12,104 nucleotides of DNA. It comes from Treponema sp. Its GTDB lineage: Bacteria; Spirochaetota; Spirochaetia; Treponematales; Breznakiellaceae. Both the position numbers and the translations under genes were made by a program. Every line of letters begins with the position of its first letter. Positions within the stretch are counted from its first letter, which is position 1. The notes under the pieces were generated by a model that was not told the origin of the DNA, did not search any database, and was given only the letters and a program-made list of their open reading frames with translations. Location of the stretch: contig JAIRXT010000053.1 of NCBI GenBank assembly GCA_031268125.1, positions 1 to 12,104 of the forward strand, written 5' to 3'. Positions 6,749 to 12,104 of the stretch are shown in pieces.

Positions 6749-7621
6749 ATGGAAACAGCCCTGTTGAATCTGCTGCCCGTGGTACTCCGGGCCAGGGATT
6801 TCAGACTATACACCAAAGACGGCGGCAGACTGGTGGACCTGTGGCAGGCCGGCGGCCGTTCCATCCTGGGCCATACCCCCGCCGGTGTACTGCGGGAACT
6901 AAAAAACTGCGCCGGCAGGGGCCTTTTCAGCCCCCTGCCCCATCCCCAGGAACAGCGCCTTGCCAAAGCCCTGTCCCGGCTTATCCCCCGCCGGAACTTC
7001 CGGTTCTATGCGGAGCGGGCCTCCCTGGACCAGGCCCTGGAAGCGGCGGGTTTTCCCCGTGCCGCCCGGGACCCCGTCTTCACCCCCGGCAGCCCTCCCG
7101 GAACCCCCGGCGGGAACCCCGGCCCCAGCCTGTGGCGGCCCTTCCTGGAACCGGAGGAGGGCGCGCTGCTTGTCCCCGTTCTTCCCTGGCCCCTGGCCCC
7201 CTGGATTCTGGCCCTGGAACCCGCTTTGGAAGACCGTTTCCCCCCGTCACAGCCCGTCTCCCCGGTTCTTTTGGCCGCGGCAGCCAGGGCCGTCTACGAT
7301 CTTATCGCAGCAGGCCCCGTCGGGGGACGGCCGGTGTATCCAAAAATCAACCACGCTCTTTACGGGACAGCGCCGGACAAAACGCCTGGCGGGACAGGGC
7401 ATCCCTGGCGCCGCCAGGGCCCTTACCTGGTCTACGCCCCCCTTCAAATCCCGCCCCGCGGAGATTCACAGAATACCCCCCGCCCCTCTTGGGAAACCCT
7501 CTTCCGGGACTTCCTCCGGGCGGGCTTCCTTATCCCCCCAGACCCCGGGGAACCCCTCATCCTGCCGGGAATCCTCTCCCCCGGAGAAGAAGCCAGGCTG
7601 TCGGCCCTTCTTAGCGCCTAA
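6749..7621 (+). CDS. Protein resembling a truncated class III aminotransferase
   Basis: This 290-residue protein starts at ATG 6749, with AGGA about 9 bases upstream and 13 bases after the helicase gene, so it is very likely co-transcribed. Residues 15-70 (RDFRLYTKDGGRLVDLWQAG, SILGHTPAGVLRELKN, LFSPLPHPQEQRLAKAL) read like the N-terminal segment of glutamate-1-semialdehyde or ornithine aminotransferases, where the substrate entrance forms. The large PLP domain is missing: I see no D-E-V..G motif and no Lys in a suitable context. The middle (about 105-160) is rich in Pro and Gly. It could be a degenerate enzyme kept for another purpose or a decaying gene; the frame is intact and the Shine-Dalgarno good. 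Function unknown. Confidence 0.75.
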   Translation: METALLNLLPVVLRARDFRLYTKDGGRLVDLWQAGGRSILGHTPAGVLRELKNCAGRGLFSPLPHPQEQRLAKALSRLIPRRNFRFYAERASLDQALEAAGFPRAARDPVFTPGSPPGTPGGNPGPSLWRPFLEPEEGALLVPVLPWPLAPWILALEPALEDRFPPSQPVSPVLLAAAARAVYDLIAAGPVGGRPVYPKINHALYGTAPDKTPGGTGHPWRRQGPYLVYAPLQIPPRGDSQNTPRPSWETLFRDFLRAGFLIPPDPGEPLILPGILSPGEEARLSALLSA

Positions 7622-7627
7622 ATCCCC

Positions 7628-7714
7628 GGCAATTCTCATTTTGAGAAGAGGGAAGGGGCCCCGGTGATTTTGTAGGCGTCTTTTCCATCGAAAATTTTGT
7701 AAAAGTAAAATTGC
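7628..7714 (+). repeat. Intergenic structured repeat, copy 2 (short form)
   Basis: This shortest copy begins GGCAATTCTCATTTTGAG and ends AAAATTGC. TTCTCA (7633-7638) and TGAGAA (7642-7647) form a perfect small hairpin. It keeps the GGGGCCCC box (7655-7662) seen in the insert of copy 1, but lacks the CAGGACCCC core and the left AAAAGGCG arm. Its right 40 bases (7675-7714) differ from 970-1010 of copy 1 by one substitution and small changes in an A/T run. It looks like an internally deleted derivative. Confidence 0.7.
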
Positions 7715-7754
7715 TGCTAATTCCCCGCGTCCCCTTGCATTTCGCTTCCCGCTT

Positions 7755-7760
7755 GATAAT
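7755..7760 (+). promoter_or_regulatory. Possible -10 element (GATAAT) close to the start codon
   Basis: GATAAT matches the -10 consensus at five of six positions and ends 9 bases before the ATG at 7770. TTGCAT (7735-7740) is upstream but only 14 bases away, too close for a standard -35. The predicted transcript would be almost leaderless. Confidence 0.3.
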
Positions 7761-7769
7761 ACTAGCAAC

Positions 7770-8069
7770 ATGGACTCAGGACAGGCTACATTAATCGTCA
7801 GCCGCCTTGTTATCGGGGCCCTGGCGGTCTTTTTTGCCATTATGCTCTGGTCCAGGACCAGGGATACCGCATGGATACTCATAATAGGCGGGACCATTGC
7901 CGCCTATGGGGATATCCTGTACACGGTTCTGAACCTTTTCGGCATAGCGGCGGCCCTTCCGGTTATCGGATCAGTACCTTTGTTGACCATTATTCTATCC
8001 AATATACCGGCAGTGTTCTATGTTTCAGCATTTTTAGTAATGGTAGTCCGCTCCTACGGACACCGTTAA
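7770..8069 (+). CDS. Small three-helix membrane protein of unknown function
   Basis: This 99-residue protein has three likely membrane helices: about 6-27 (GALAVFFAIMLW), 34-58 (AWILIIGGTIAAYGDILYTV) and 70-93 (LLTIILSNIPAVFYVSAFLV). Loops are short; RTRD after the first helix and RSYGHR at the C-terminus are basic and probably cytoplasmic. I recognise no family. The ATG at 7770 has no Shine-Dalgarno but a GATAAT box just upstream. It is followed after 16 bases by another small membrane protein with a strong ribosome binding site, so the two probably form one unit and may act together. Hydrophobic codon pattern and clean boundaries support a real gene. Confidence 0.7.
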   Translation: MDSGQATLIVSRLVIGALAVFFAIMLWSRTRDTAWILIIGGTIAAYGDILYTVLNLFGIAAALPVIGSVPLLTIILSNIPAVFYVSAFLVMVVRSYGHR

Positions 8070-8085
8070 TTTGTTTGGAGGATTT

Positions 8086-8295
8086 ATGAAATCGTTGGCG
8101 CTTGGTTTAATCTTTTTGGCCGCGGCTTTTTTTGCCGGTTTCTGCTGGCGGGGAGATGTTCTGGCCTTTCTCCGGGGAGCATTACCGGTCATTGCCCTTC
8201 TTATCGGCCTGGTGGCCGTGTTTATCGGCATTGCGGACCTCAAAGACAAGGCCGCAGCCAAAAGGGAAGAGGCAAAGGACAAAGCAAACACCTAA
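8086..8295 (+). CDS. Small two-helix membrane protein with charged tail
   Basis: The ATG at 8086 is preceded by GGAGG (8077-8081), the clearest Shine-Dalgarno in the window, so this start is preferred to the in-frame TTG at 8071. The 69-residue product has hydrophobic helices at about 4-20 (LALGLIFLAAAFFAGF) and 31-50 (GALPVIALLIGLVAVFIGIA), with CWRGD between them. A highly charged Ala-rich helix follows (DLKDKAAAKREEAKDKANT), probably cytoplasmic and possibly coiled. I recognise no family; similar small proteins are often labelled hypothetical. It lies 16 bases after the 99-residue membrane protein and probably shares its transcript. Confidence 0.75.
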   Translation: MKSLALGLIFLAAAFFAGFCWRGDVLAFLRGALPVIALLIGLVAVFIGIADLKDKAAAKREEAKDKANT

Positions 8296-8494
8296 GCCGG
8301 TTCTAAAATCTGACATTCCGGAACTTTCTCACCGGGTAAGCGCAGGTAAGAAGTTAATGAGGGGGAGCGCCCCCATCCCGGCAGGTAAAATAATTTCGCA
8401 GGATACGGCGTTTTTTGACGCTGCTCCCCGCTCCATAGTCCTCTCGCCAAACCTGCGGTTTGGCGTTCCGGTCTATTCCGCTCCCCCCACTCAG
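8296..8494. other. Non-coding stretch with strong hairpins before repeat copy 3
   Basis: This is the left part of a 398-base gap before rplM. CGCCAAACC (8445-8453) and GGTTTGGCG (8457-8465) form a perfect 9-bp stem with a 3-base loop. GGGGG (8361-8365) and CCCCC (8370-8374) form another around AGCG. GCGT (8408-8411) and ACGC (8418-8421) flank a T-rich loop. A reading frame runs through the region, but it overlaps the repeat and has no protein-like features. The stems may end the membrane-protein transcript, although no T-run follows the strongest one. Confidence 0.45.
8445..8465 (+). terminator. Strong hairpin, possible terminator without a T-run
   Basis: A perfect 9-bp stem (8445-8453 with 8457-8465) encloses the loop TGC. 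It lies 150 bases after the small membrane protein gene. The bases after it (TTCCGG) do not form a T-run, so intrinsic termination is uncertain; an RNA-stabilising stem or a transposon-related palindrome are alternatives. Confidence 0.3.
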
Positions 8495-8616
8495 GTACTC
8501 AAAATCAGTTTGGGAAAGGATGAAAAGGCGCTCTGTAAAAGCAGGGCGGGGTGTCAGGACCCCAAGGAGATGTTACCGGCGCCTTTTCGTTGTGGAATGG
8601 TTAAAATGAGAATTGC
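8495..8616 (+). repeat. Intergenic structured repeat, copy 3
   Basis: This copy shows the fold most clearly. GAAAAGGCGC (8522-8531) pairs perfectly with GCGCCTTTTC (8579-8588). Inside it, GTAA (8535-8538) pairs with TTAC (8573-8576) and GGGGT (8548-8552) with ACCCC (8559-8563). The core CAGGACCCCAAGGAGATGTT matches copy 1 closely. The right end AAAATGAGAATTGC is the reverse complement of the left end of copy 2 (GCAATTCTCATTTT), which ties the two ends of the family together. Its own left end is more diverged, so that boundary is approximate. Confidence 0.75.
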
Positions 8617-8623
8617 TGATGCC

Positions 8624-8655
8624 TTGACAGAACCCCCCTTTCATGACAGTATAAC
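8624..8655 (+). promoter_or_regulatory. Possible promoter of rplM-rpsI
   Basis: TTGACA (8624-8629) is a perfect -35 box and TATAAC (8650-8655) a five-of-six -10 box, but the spacing is 20 bases, longer than the preferred 17. ATGACA at 8643-8648 is another -35 candidate. The shared string TGACAGTATA also occurs at 11267-11276 before the McrB-like gene. The box arrangement follows repeat copy 3 directly. Confidence 0.4.
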
Positions 8656-8693
8656 GGCTTACGTGCGTATTCAAACAGAGAAGGTTGCAGAAT

Positions 8694-9122
8694 ATGAAGA
8701 CTGAATTCGTAAAACCCGCCCAGGTGGAGCGGAAGTGGTTTCTTATTGACGCCCAGGGCAAGGTGTTGGGCAGGGTTGCGGCCAGAGTATCTTCAATACT
8801 CCGGGGCAAGGAAAAGGCGATCTACGCTCCCCACCAGGAAACAGGGGATTTTGTGGTAATTGTCAACGCGGAAAAAATCGTCGTTACCGGACGGAAGGCC
8901 CAGCAGAAGGAATACCACCGGCATTCCGGCTATGTGGGCGGGCTTAAAACCTACCGTTTTGAAAAACTTATCACCCGGCGGCCGGCGGCCCCCCTGGAAC
9001 TGGCTATCAAAGGGATGCTCCCCAAGGGGCCCTTGGGCCGGAAGCTTTTTAAGAACGTTAAAGTCTATGCCGGGGCGGAACACCCCCACGGGGCCCAAAA
9101 TCCCCAGGCGCTTGAACTCTAA
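8694..9122 (+). CDS. rplM: 50S ribosomal protein L13
   Basis: This early-assembling large-subunit protein binds 23S rRNA. At 142 residues it has the same length as E. coli L13. Characteristic stretches are WFLIDAQGKVLGRVAARVSS, the nucleotide-binding-like VVIVNAEKIVVTGRKAQQK, YHRHSGYVGGLK, and AIKGMLPKGPLGRKLFKNVK followed by VYAGAEHPHGAQNP. The ATG at 8694 is chosen over the in-frame TTG at 8685 because GAAGG (8680-8684) lies 9 bases upstream and because of the family length. rpsI starts 58 bases later; this pair is a near-universal bacterial operon. Confidence 0.98.
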   Translation: MKTEFVKPAQVERKWFLIDAQGKVLGRVAARVSSILRGKEKAIYAPHQETGDFVVIVNAEKIVVTGRKAQQKEYHRHSGYVGGLKTYRFEKLITRRPAAPLELAIKGMLPKGPLGRKLFKNVKVYAGAEHPHGAQNPQALEL

Positions 9123-9180
9123 AACAAGGGTATATCCCGGATTTTTCACGGGGAACTCCAATTATATGAGGTAAGAGTAA

Positions 9181-9573
9181 ATGGTCAAGAATCTTGGAAT
9201 CGGTACCGGCAGAAGAAAAGTTGCTGTTGCCCGTGTATATGTTCGGGATGGCAGCGGCAAAATAACCATCAATGGCAAGGAATTGGGCCAATACTTCGTC
9301 CAAGGGGAGCATGCCCTCATGGTCCGCCAGCCTCTTATGGTAACGGCGAATGAAAACAAATTCGACATTCTTATCAATGTTTATGGGGGCGGCCCCAACG
9401 GACAGGCCGGCGCCTGCCGCCACGGCATCGCAAGGGCGCTCTGCCAGGTGGATCAGACCAACTACGCCAGCCTCCGCAGTAACGGCTACCTGACCCGAGA
9501 CCCCCGGATGGTGGAACGGAAAAAGTACGGGCGGGCCGGTGCACGCCGGCGCTTCCAGTTCTCCAAGCGTTAA
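9181..9573 (+). CDS. rpsI: 30S ribosomal protein S9
   Basis: This small-subunit head protein reaches the P-site tRNA with its C-terminal tail. It has 130 residues, as in E. coli. Diagnostic features are GTGRRKVAVARVYVRDGSGK near the N-terminus, GGGPNGQAGACRHGIARAL in the middle, and the ending RDPRMVERKKYGRAGARRRF QFSKR, whose terminal Arg contacts tRNA. GAGGT (9168-9172) precedes the ATG by 8 bases. It is the second gene of the rplM-rpsI pair. After it, 73 bases separate it from recX. That gap has a weak CTTAT/ATAAG stem followed by six T (9627-9632), which may give partial termination. Confidence 0.98.
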   Translation: MVKNLGIGTGRRKVAVARVYVRDGSGKITINGKELGQYFVQGEHALMVRQPLMVTANENKFDILINVYGGGPNGQAGACRHGIARALCQVDQTNYASLRSNGYLTRDPRMVERKKYGRAGARRRFQFSKR

Positions 9574-9646
9574 CAATCCTTCTCCGCTGCCGGGCTTATC
9601 CAAACAGACGGCCGCGGCATAAGGGATTTTTTGTTCTGCGGGAACC

Positions 9647-10261
9647 ATGACCATCGTAAGCGTTAAAAACGGAAAAGACGCGGATACCGTGCGTCTTGAA
9701 TTGTCCGATGGTTCCCTTTTTTCGTTTAAGCCCTGCTACCTGGGGGCTGTTTTTTTTGACGACAGCCGTTACACGCCGGGGGCGGAAATCAGCCCCGGTG
9801 AAGAAGACGGCTTCCGCTTTGCCTCCTCCTGTCTGCGGGGGGAAAAAGCCGCTCTCCGCCTGGTCAGCCGGGCGGAACAGACCGGCTTCGGCCTCCGGCG
9901 TAAACTGGAAAAGTCCGGCTACTCCCCGTCCTGTGTCAGCGCGGTTCTTGCCCGGCTGCGGGAACTGAACATTGTAGACGATTCACGCTATGCCCAACTC
10001 TGGCTGCAGGCCCGCCTGGCCCACCGGGCGGAAGGCCCCCGGCGGCTCCTGGCCGCCCTCCGCGGCCGGGGTATTTCCCGGCAGGACGCCGAGGCTGCCC
10101 TACAGGAAGTCCTTACCCCTGCCGCGGAAAAGACCCTGCTGGATACCTTTCTCAGGAAAAAACGGCTCTCCGGGGACGGCGGGATATCAAAAATCACCAT
10201 AATTTTAAAACAGGAAGGCTTTTCCCCCGATCTTATCCGGGATTACCGGGAAAACAATTGA
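9647..10261 (+). CDS. recX: RecX family regulatory protein
   Basis: RecX binds RecA filaments and limits recombinase activity. The 204-residue protein has an N-terminal beta-rich extension (about 1-60, IVSVKNGKDADTVRLELSDG), seen in many longer RecX forms, then the helical repeats. The first repeat is ALRLVSRAEQTGFGLRRKLE with the Y and L pattern; the second holds NIVDDSRYAQLWLQARL (109-125); the third begins GPRRLLAALRGRGISRQDAE. The ATG at 9647 has only a weak Shine-Dalgarno (GGGAA). recA is not in the window. Its place downstream of rpsI probably reflects a local spirochaete arrangement rather than a functional link; it may partly share the ribosomal transcript. Confidence 0.85.
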   Translation: MTIVSVKNGKDADTVRLELSDGSLFSFKPCYLGAVFFDDSRYTPGAEISPGEEDGFRFASSCLRGEKAALRLVSRAEQTGFGLRRKLEKSGYSPSCVSAVLARLRELNIVDDSRYAQLWLQARLAHRAEGPRRLLAALRGRGISRQDAEAALQEVLTPAAEKTLLDTFLRKKRLSGDGGISKITIILKQEGFSPDLIRDYRENN

Positions 10262-10337
10262 ATTTATGGTTTTTAACCTTTACCCGCGGTATAGTTTTTG
10301 TAATGAAATCCCGGCGGACCCGGGAGGGAAGGGAAAC

Positions 10338-10943
10338 GTGTCAAAGACCACACAGAAAATTCGTATCTATTCGGCGCTGGAAGTGGCAAATATCTGCGGC
10401 GTTGTAAATCAAACGGCAATTAACTGGATTCGGAACGGGTATCTAAAAGCCTTTTCTACTCCCGGCGGACAGTACCGGGTGTACGAAGATGACCTTTCCA
10501 ATTTTCTTTCGGGACACGGCATGCGTAATTCCGCAGCAGCGCTTCATCTGGTAGATAAAAACAGCGGCGCTAAAAACGAAACGGCGCTGATAATCGATCA
10601 CCGGTACGATGCGGGCAGCCGGCTCAAGGAATGGCTGGAGAACACGTTTTCAAATTACGAAGTTGTGCAGGCCCGCGACGGGTTTGAAGCGGGCTGGCTG
10701 TTCTGCCGTTTCAAGCCAGGTTTGATATTCCTGAATGCCGATCTGCCCGGCGTCAACGTTCATGACATGGCAAGGAAATTCAAAGAAGACCCCGCTTCGG
10801 GAAATCCCTATGTAATCGCCCTGACGCCCGATAATTCCGGGGGCACGGTTCCCTGGGCGGACGCCTGTTTCCCCCGGCGCCTGGACGGGGACCATGCCCG
10901 GAATATAATCCTCAGCCTGGGGCAGATGCCGGTTACCGCCTAA
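10338..10943 (+). CDS. HTH (excisionase/MerR-like) plus receiver-like regulator
   Basis: This 201-residue protein starts at GTG 10338, preceded by GGGAGGGAAGGG. I prefer this to the in-frame ATG at 10266, which has no ribosome binding site and adds a tail unlike the family. Residues 10-58 form a winged HTH of the excisionase/BldC type (YSALEVANICGVVNQTAINW, then GYLKAFSTPGGQYRVYEDDL, with a GGQYR wing). Residues 81-195 look like a CheY-type receiver (TALIIDHRYDAGSRLKEWLE, ARDGFEAGWL, KPGLIFLNADLPGVN, PYVIALTPDN). The expected phospho-Asp is Asn133, and the conserved Lys position near CFPRRLD is Arg. It is probably a transcription regulator that does not depend on phosphorylation. Partners and targets are unknown. 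Confidence 0.8.
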   Translation: MSKTTQKIRIYSALEVANICGVVNQTAINWIRNGYLKAFSTPGGQYRVYEDDLSNFLSGHGMRNSAAALHLVDKNSGAKNETALIIDHRYDAGSRLKEWLENTFSNYEVVQARDGFEAGWLFCRFKPGLIFLNADLPGVNVHDMARKFKEDPASGNPYVIALTPDNSGGTVPWADACFPRRLDGDHARNIILSLGQMPVTA

Positions 10944-11151
10944 ACCCCGGTTAGCAGCCCCCGGACCCCCGCCGCAGCACGTTTACCAACGGCAAAATTA
11001 TCAATGTCCGCATAGCGCCTGCCGGCTTTTTTCCTGATCCCCTCTCTCCGGCAGGGCAACGGCAGGTATCGTTGGTATAAAGGCTGGTTGAACACAACAA
11101 AGTGAACCGGCAGCCGTTTGACCATTTTTTTACCTTAATTAACCTTCTTTA
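10944..11151. other. Non-coding stretch with nested inverted repeats
   Basis: This is the left part of a 393-base gap. TACCAACG (10984-10991) and CGTTGGTA (11070-11077) are perfect inverted repeats. Between them, CCTGCCGG (11018-11025) and CCGGCAGG (11048-11055) are another perfect pair. A 61-codon minus-strand frame (10940-11125) spans the region with an AAGG before its ATG, but its product (MVKRLPVHFVVFNQPLYQRY at the start) resembles nothing I know. A structured RNA, a remnant of a mobile element or a small basic protein are the options. Confidence 0.4.
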
Positions 11152-11256
11152 AGCAATGTTAGTTTTTTTAAGGAGGAGAAAAGACGCCCCGGATTTTTCC
11201 AGCCGGCAGGACCCCTGATGAATTTTTTACGGCTCTTTTCGAATTTGGAATTGCTG
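11152..11256 (+). repeat. Intergenic structured repeat, copy 4
   Basis: The ends are AGCAAT (11152-11157) and ATTGCT (11249-11254). GAAAAGACGCC (left, 11178-11188) mirrors GGCTCTTTTC (11231-11240) imperfectly. The core GGCAGGACCCC followed by GAATTTTTTACGGC matches copies 1 and 3. It is more AT-rich than the others and forms the last recognisable chromosomal-type sequence before the AT-rich McrB-like gene. Confidence 0.65.
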
Positions 11257-11265
11257 TGCGGCGAC

Positions 11266-11294
11266 GTGACAGTATAGCAAATTTTTGATAAAAT
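11266..11294 (+). promoter_or_regulatory. Promoter of the McrB-like gene
   Basis: GTGACA (11266-11271) and TAAAAT (11289-11294) are each five of six to consensus with an ideal 17-base spacer. The predicted start lies near 11301, giving a leader of about 35 bases with AGAGG (11326-11330) as ribosome binding site. This is the best promoter in the window, and it begins 10 bases after repeat copy 4. Confidence 0.6.
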
Positions 11295-11336
11295 GTAGTT
11301 AGTTACTCAAAATTGATAAGTTGATAGAGGTTTGGC

Positions 11337-12104
11337 ATGGGGCGTAATTATTGGCGGATTGGTATTGAGCACATTGAATTGGGATTGTTTGAAGAAGGAT
11401 ACCCTTATTTCTGGGGCGGCGCCGTAACCGGAATCATCGGAGACGGAAATCCTAGAAAAGCTTACATCAATCGTCTACCAGAAGTACGGATTGGTGATAT
11501 TCTTGTCGCAGGAGGAACAAAAAATATTAAGTATGTTGGAGAAATAATCTCAACTCCGGTTTATCTCTTTGAAGAAGGTGGCCCCAAAAATGGTACTTGG
11601 GATAAGTTTGGGATAAGCGAAGCAGATTTTGAGACACAGGAAATATTTAAACCATATGAGGACGATGGCTATAGTGATGTTGTTTGTATAAAAACGAAAT
11701 GGTTTAAAATAGATTGCTCTCAATTAAAAATGCCGGAGTCGCAGACCTTGGGGTCTTTTACATCGTTGAATGAGTCAGGTAAAAAATATATTGAATCAGT
11801 ATTATCGAAGGAGTCAATTATGAATGGAGTAACTATAGAAAATTGCCTGCATTTACTACAGGCAAACAAAAACCTCATCCTCACCGGTGCGCCGGGGACG
11901 GGAAAGACGTATTTGGCAAAGCAGATAGCTCAACAGATGTTATTTGGCGAAGCAAAGGACGAGGAAAAATTGGATGATAAGCAGAGGGCTTTCTTCAAAG
12001 AACACTGCGGCTTTGTTCAATTCCATCCGTCCTATGATTACACGGATTTTGTGGAGGGGTTGCGCCCAACACCGCCGAGCGACAACGGTCAAATTGGGTT
12101 TGAG
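11337..12104 (+). CDS. McrB-like AAA+ restriction protein (5' part, cut by window edge)
   Basis: 256 codons are open to the right edge, so the gene is partial. The ATG at 11337 follows AGAGG by 6 bases. Residues 1-127 (MGRNYWRIGIEHIELGLF, FWGGAVTGIIGDG, RIGDILVAGGTKNIKYVGEI) look like a PUA/EVE-type domain that may read modified bases. Residues 180-191 give Walker A (LILTGAPGTGKT), followed by FVQFHPSYDYTDFVEGLRP (226-244), a hallmark of McrB-family motors, which use GTP and work with an McrC nuclease against modified DNA. The base composition (roughly 40% GC) is far below its neighbours. The Walker B and MNTTD-type motifs and an mcrC gene should lie beyond the edge. McrB identity is strong; the N-terminal domain call is inference. 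Confidence 0.88.
   Translation, partial: MGRNYWRIGIEHIELGLFEEGYPYFWGGAVTGIIGDGNPRKAYINRLPEVRIGDILVAGGTKNIKYVGEIISTPVYLFEEGGPKNGTWDKFGISEADFETQEIFKPYEDDGYSDVVCIKTKWFKIDCSQLKMPESQTLGSFTSLNESGKKYIESVLSKESIMNGVTIENCLHLLQANKNLILTGAPGTGKTYLAKQIAQQMLFGEAKDEEKLDDKQRAFFKEHCGFVQFHPSYDYTDFVEGLRPTPPSDNGQIGFE

Noticed and set aside
8132..8704. 190-codon plus-strand frame across the membrane protein and rplM leader
   Set aside because: It overlaps the better supported 69-residue membrane protein in another frame and reads through repeat copy 3.
9595..9632. Intrinsic terminator between rpsI and recX
   Set aside because: The CTTAT/ATAAG stem is only 5 bp, although six T follow at 9627-9632; too weak to call as a feature.
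10940..11125. 61-codon minus-strand frame between the regulator and repeat copy 4
   Set aside because: An AAGG precedes its ATG, but the product is unrecognised, the region is dominated by nested inverted repeats and it overlaps the end of the regulator; too weak to list as a gene.
825..11256. CRISPR array
   Set aside because: The repeated units are four dispersed, variable, structured intergenic copies, not short identical repeats with regular spacers, and no cas genes are seen.

Overview
The window looks like chromosomal DNA of a fairly GC-rich spirochaete, most likely a Treponema-type organism. This is inferred from how the proteins read (Treponema-like xpt, LolA-like, RodZ-like, RimO, RecX) and from gene order; no database search was possible. 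All twelve genes that I can support are on the + strand.

Layout. Positions 1-214 carry a long imperfect inverted repeat and no gene I can support. xpt (215-808) makes xanthine phosphoribosyltransferase. Positions 1065-7621 form a probable operon of five genes: a LolA-like exported protein, a RodZ-like membrane HTH protein, RimO, a PcrA/UvrD-type helicase, and a protein resembling the N-terminal part of a class III aminotransferase without a visible PLP lysine. Two small unknown membrane proteins follow (7770-8295). Then come rplM-rpsI (ribosomal proteins L13 and S9), recX, and a regulator that joins an excisionase/MerR-like HTH to a receiver-like domain whose phospho-acceptor Asp appears to be Asn. 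The last gene (11337 to the right edge) is the start of an McrB-like AAA+ restriction protein. It is much more AT-rich than the rest, so it probably marks the edge of an acquired defence region.

The least ordinary feature is a family of structured intergenic repeats, seen four times (825-1012, 7628-7714, 8495-8616, 11152-11256). The copies share end sequences built on GGCAATT/AATTGCY, nested inverted repeats (AAAAGGCG/CGCCTTTT) and a core CAGGACCCC...TTAC.GGC. Each copy lies between two transcription units, in the same orientation, and just upstream of a plausible promoter. They could be small non-autonomous mobile elements, or boundary elements acting as terminators or insulators at the RNA or DNA level.

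Working together: the LolA-RodZ part concerns the cell envelope and shape, RimO and L13/S9 the ribosome, PcrA and RecX DNA repair, and the McrB-like gene defence against modified foreign DNA. Only the LolA-RodZ-RimO-PcrA run and rplM-rpsI are close enough to call operons with confidence.
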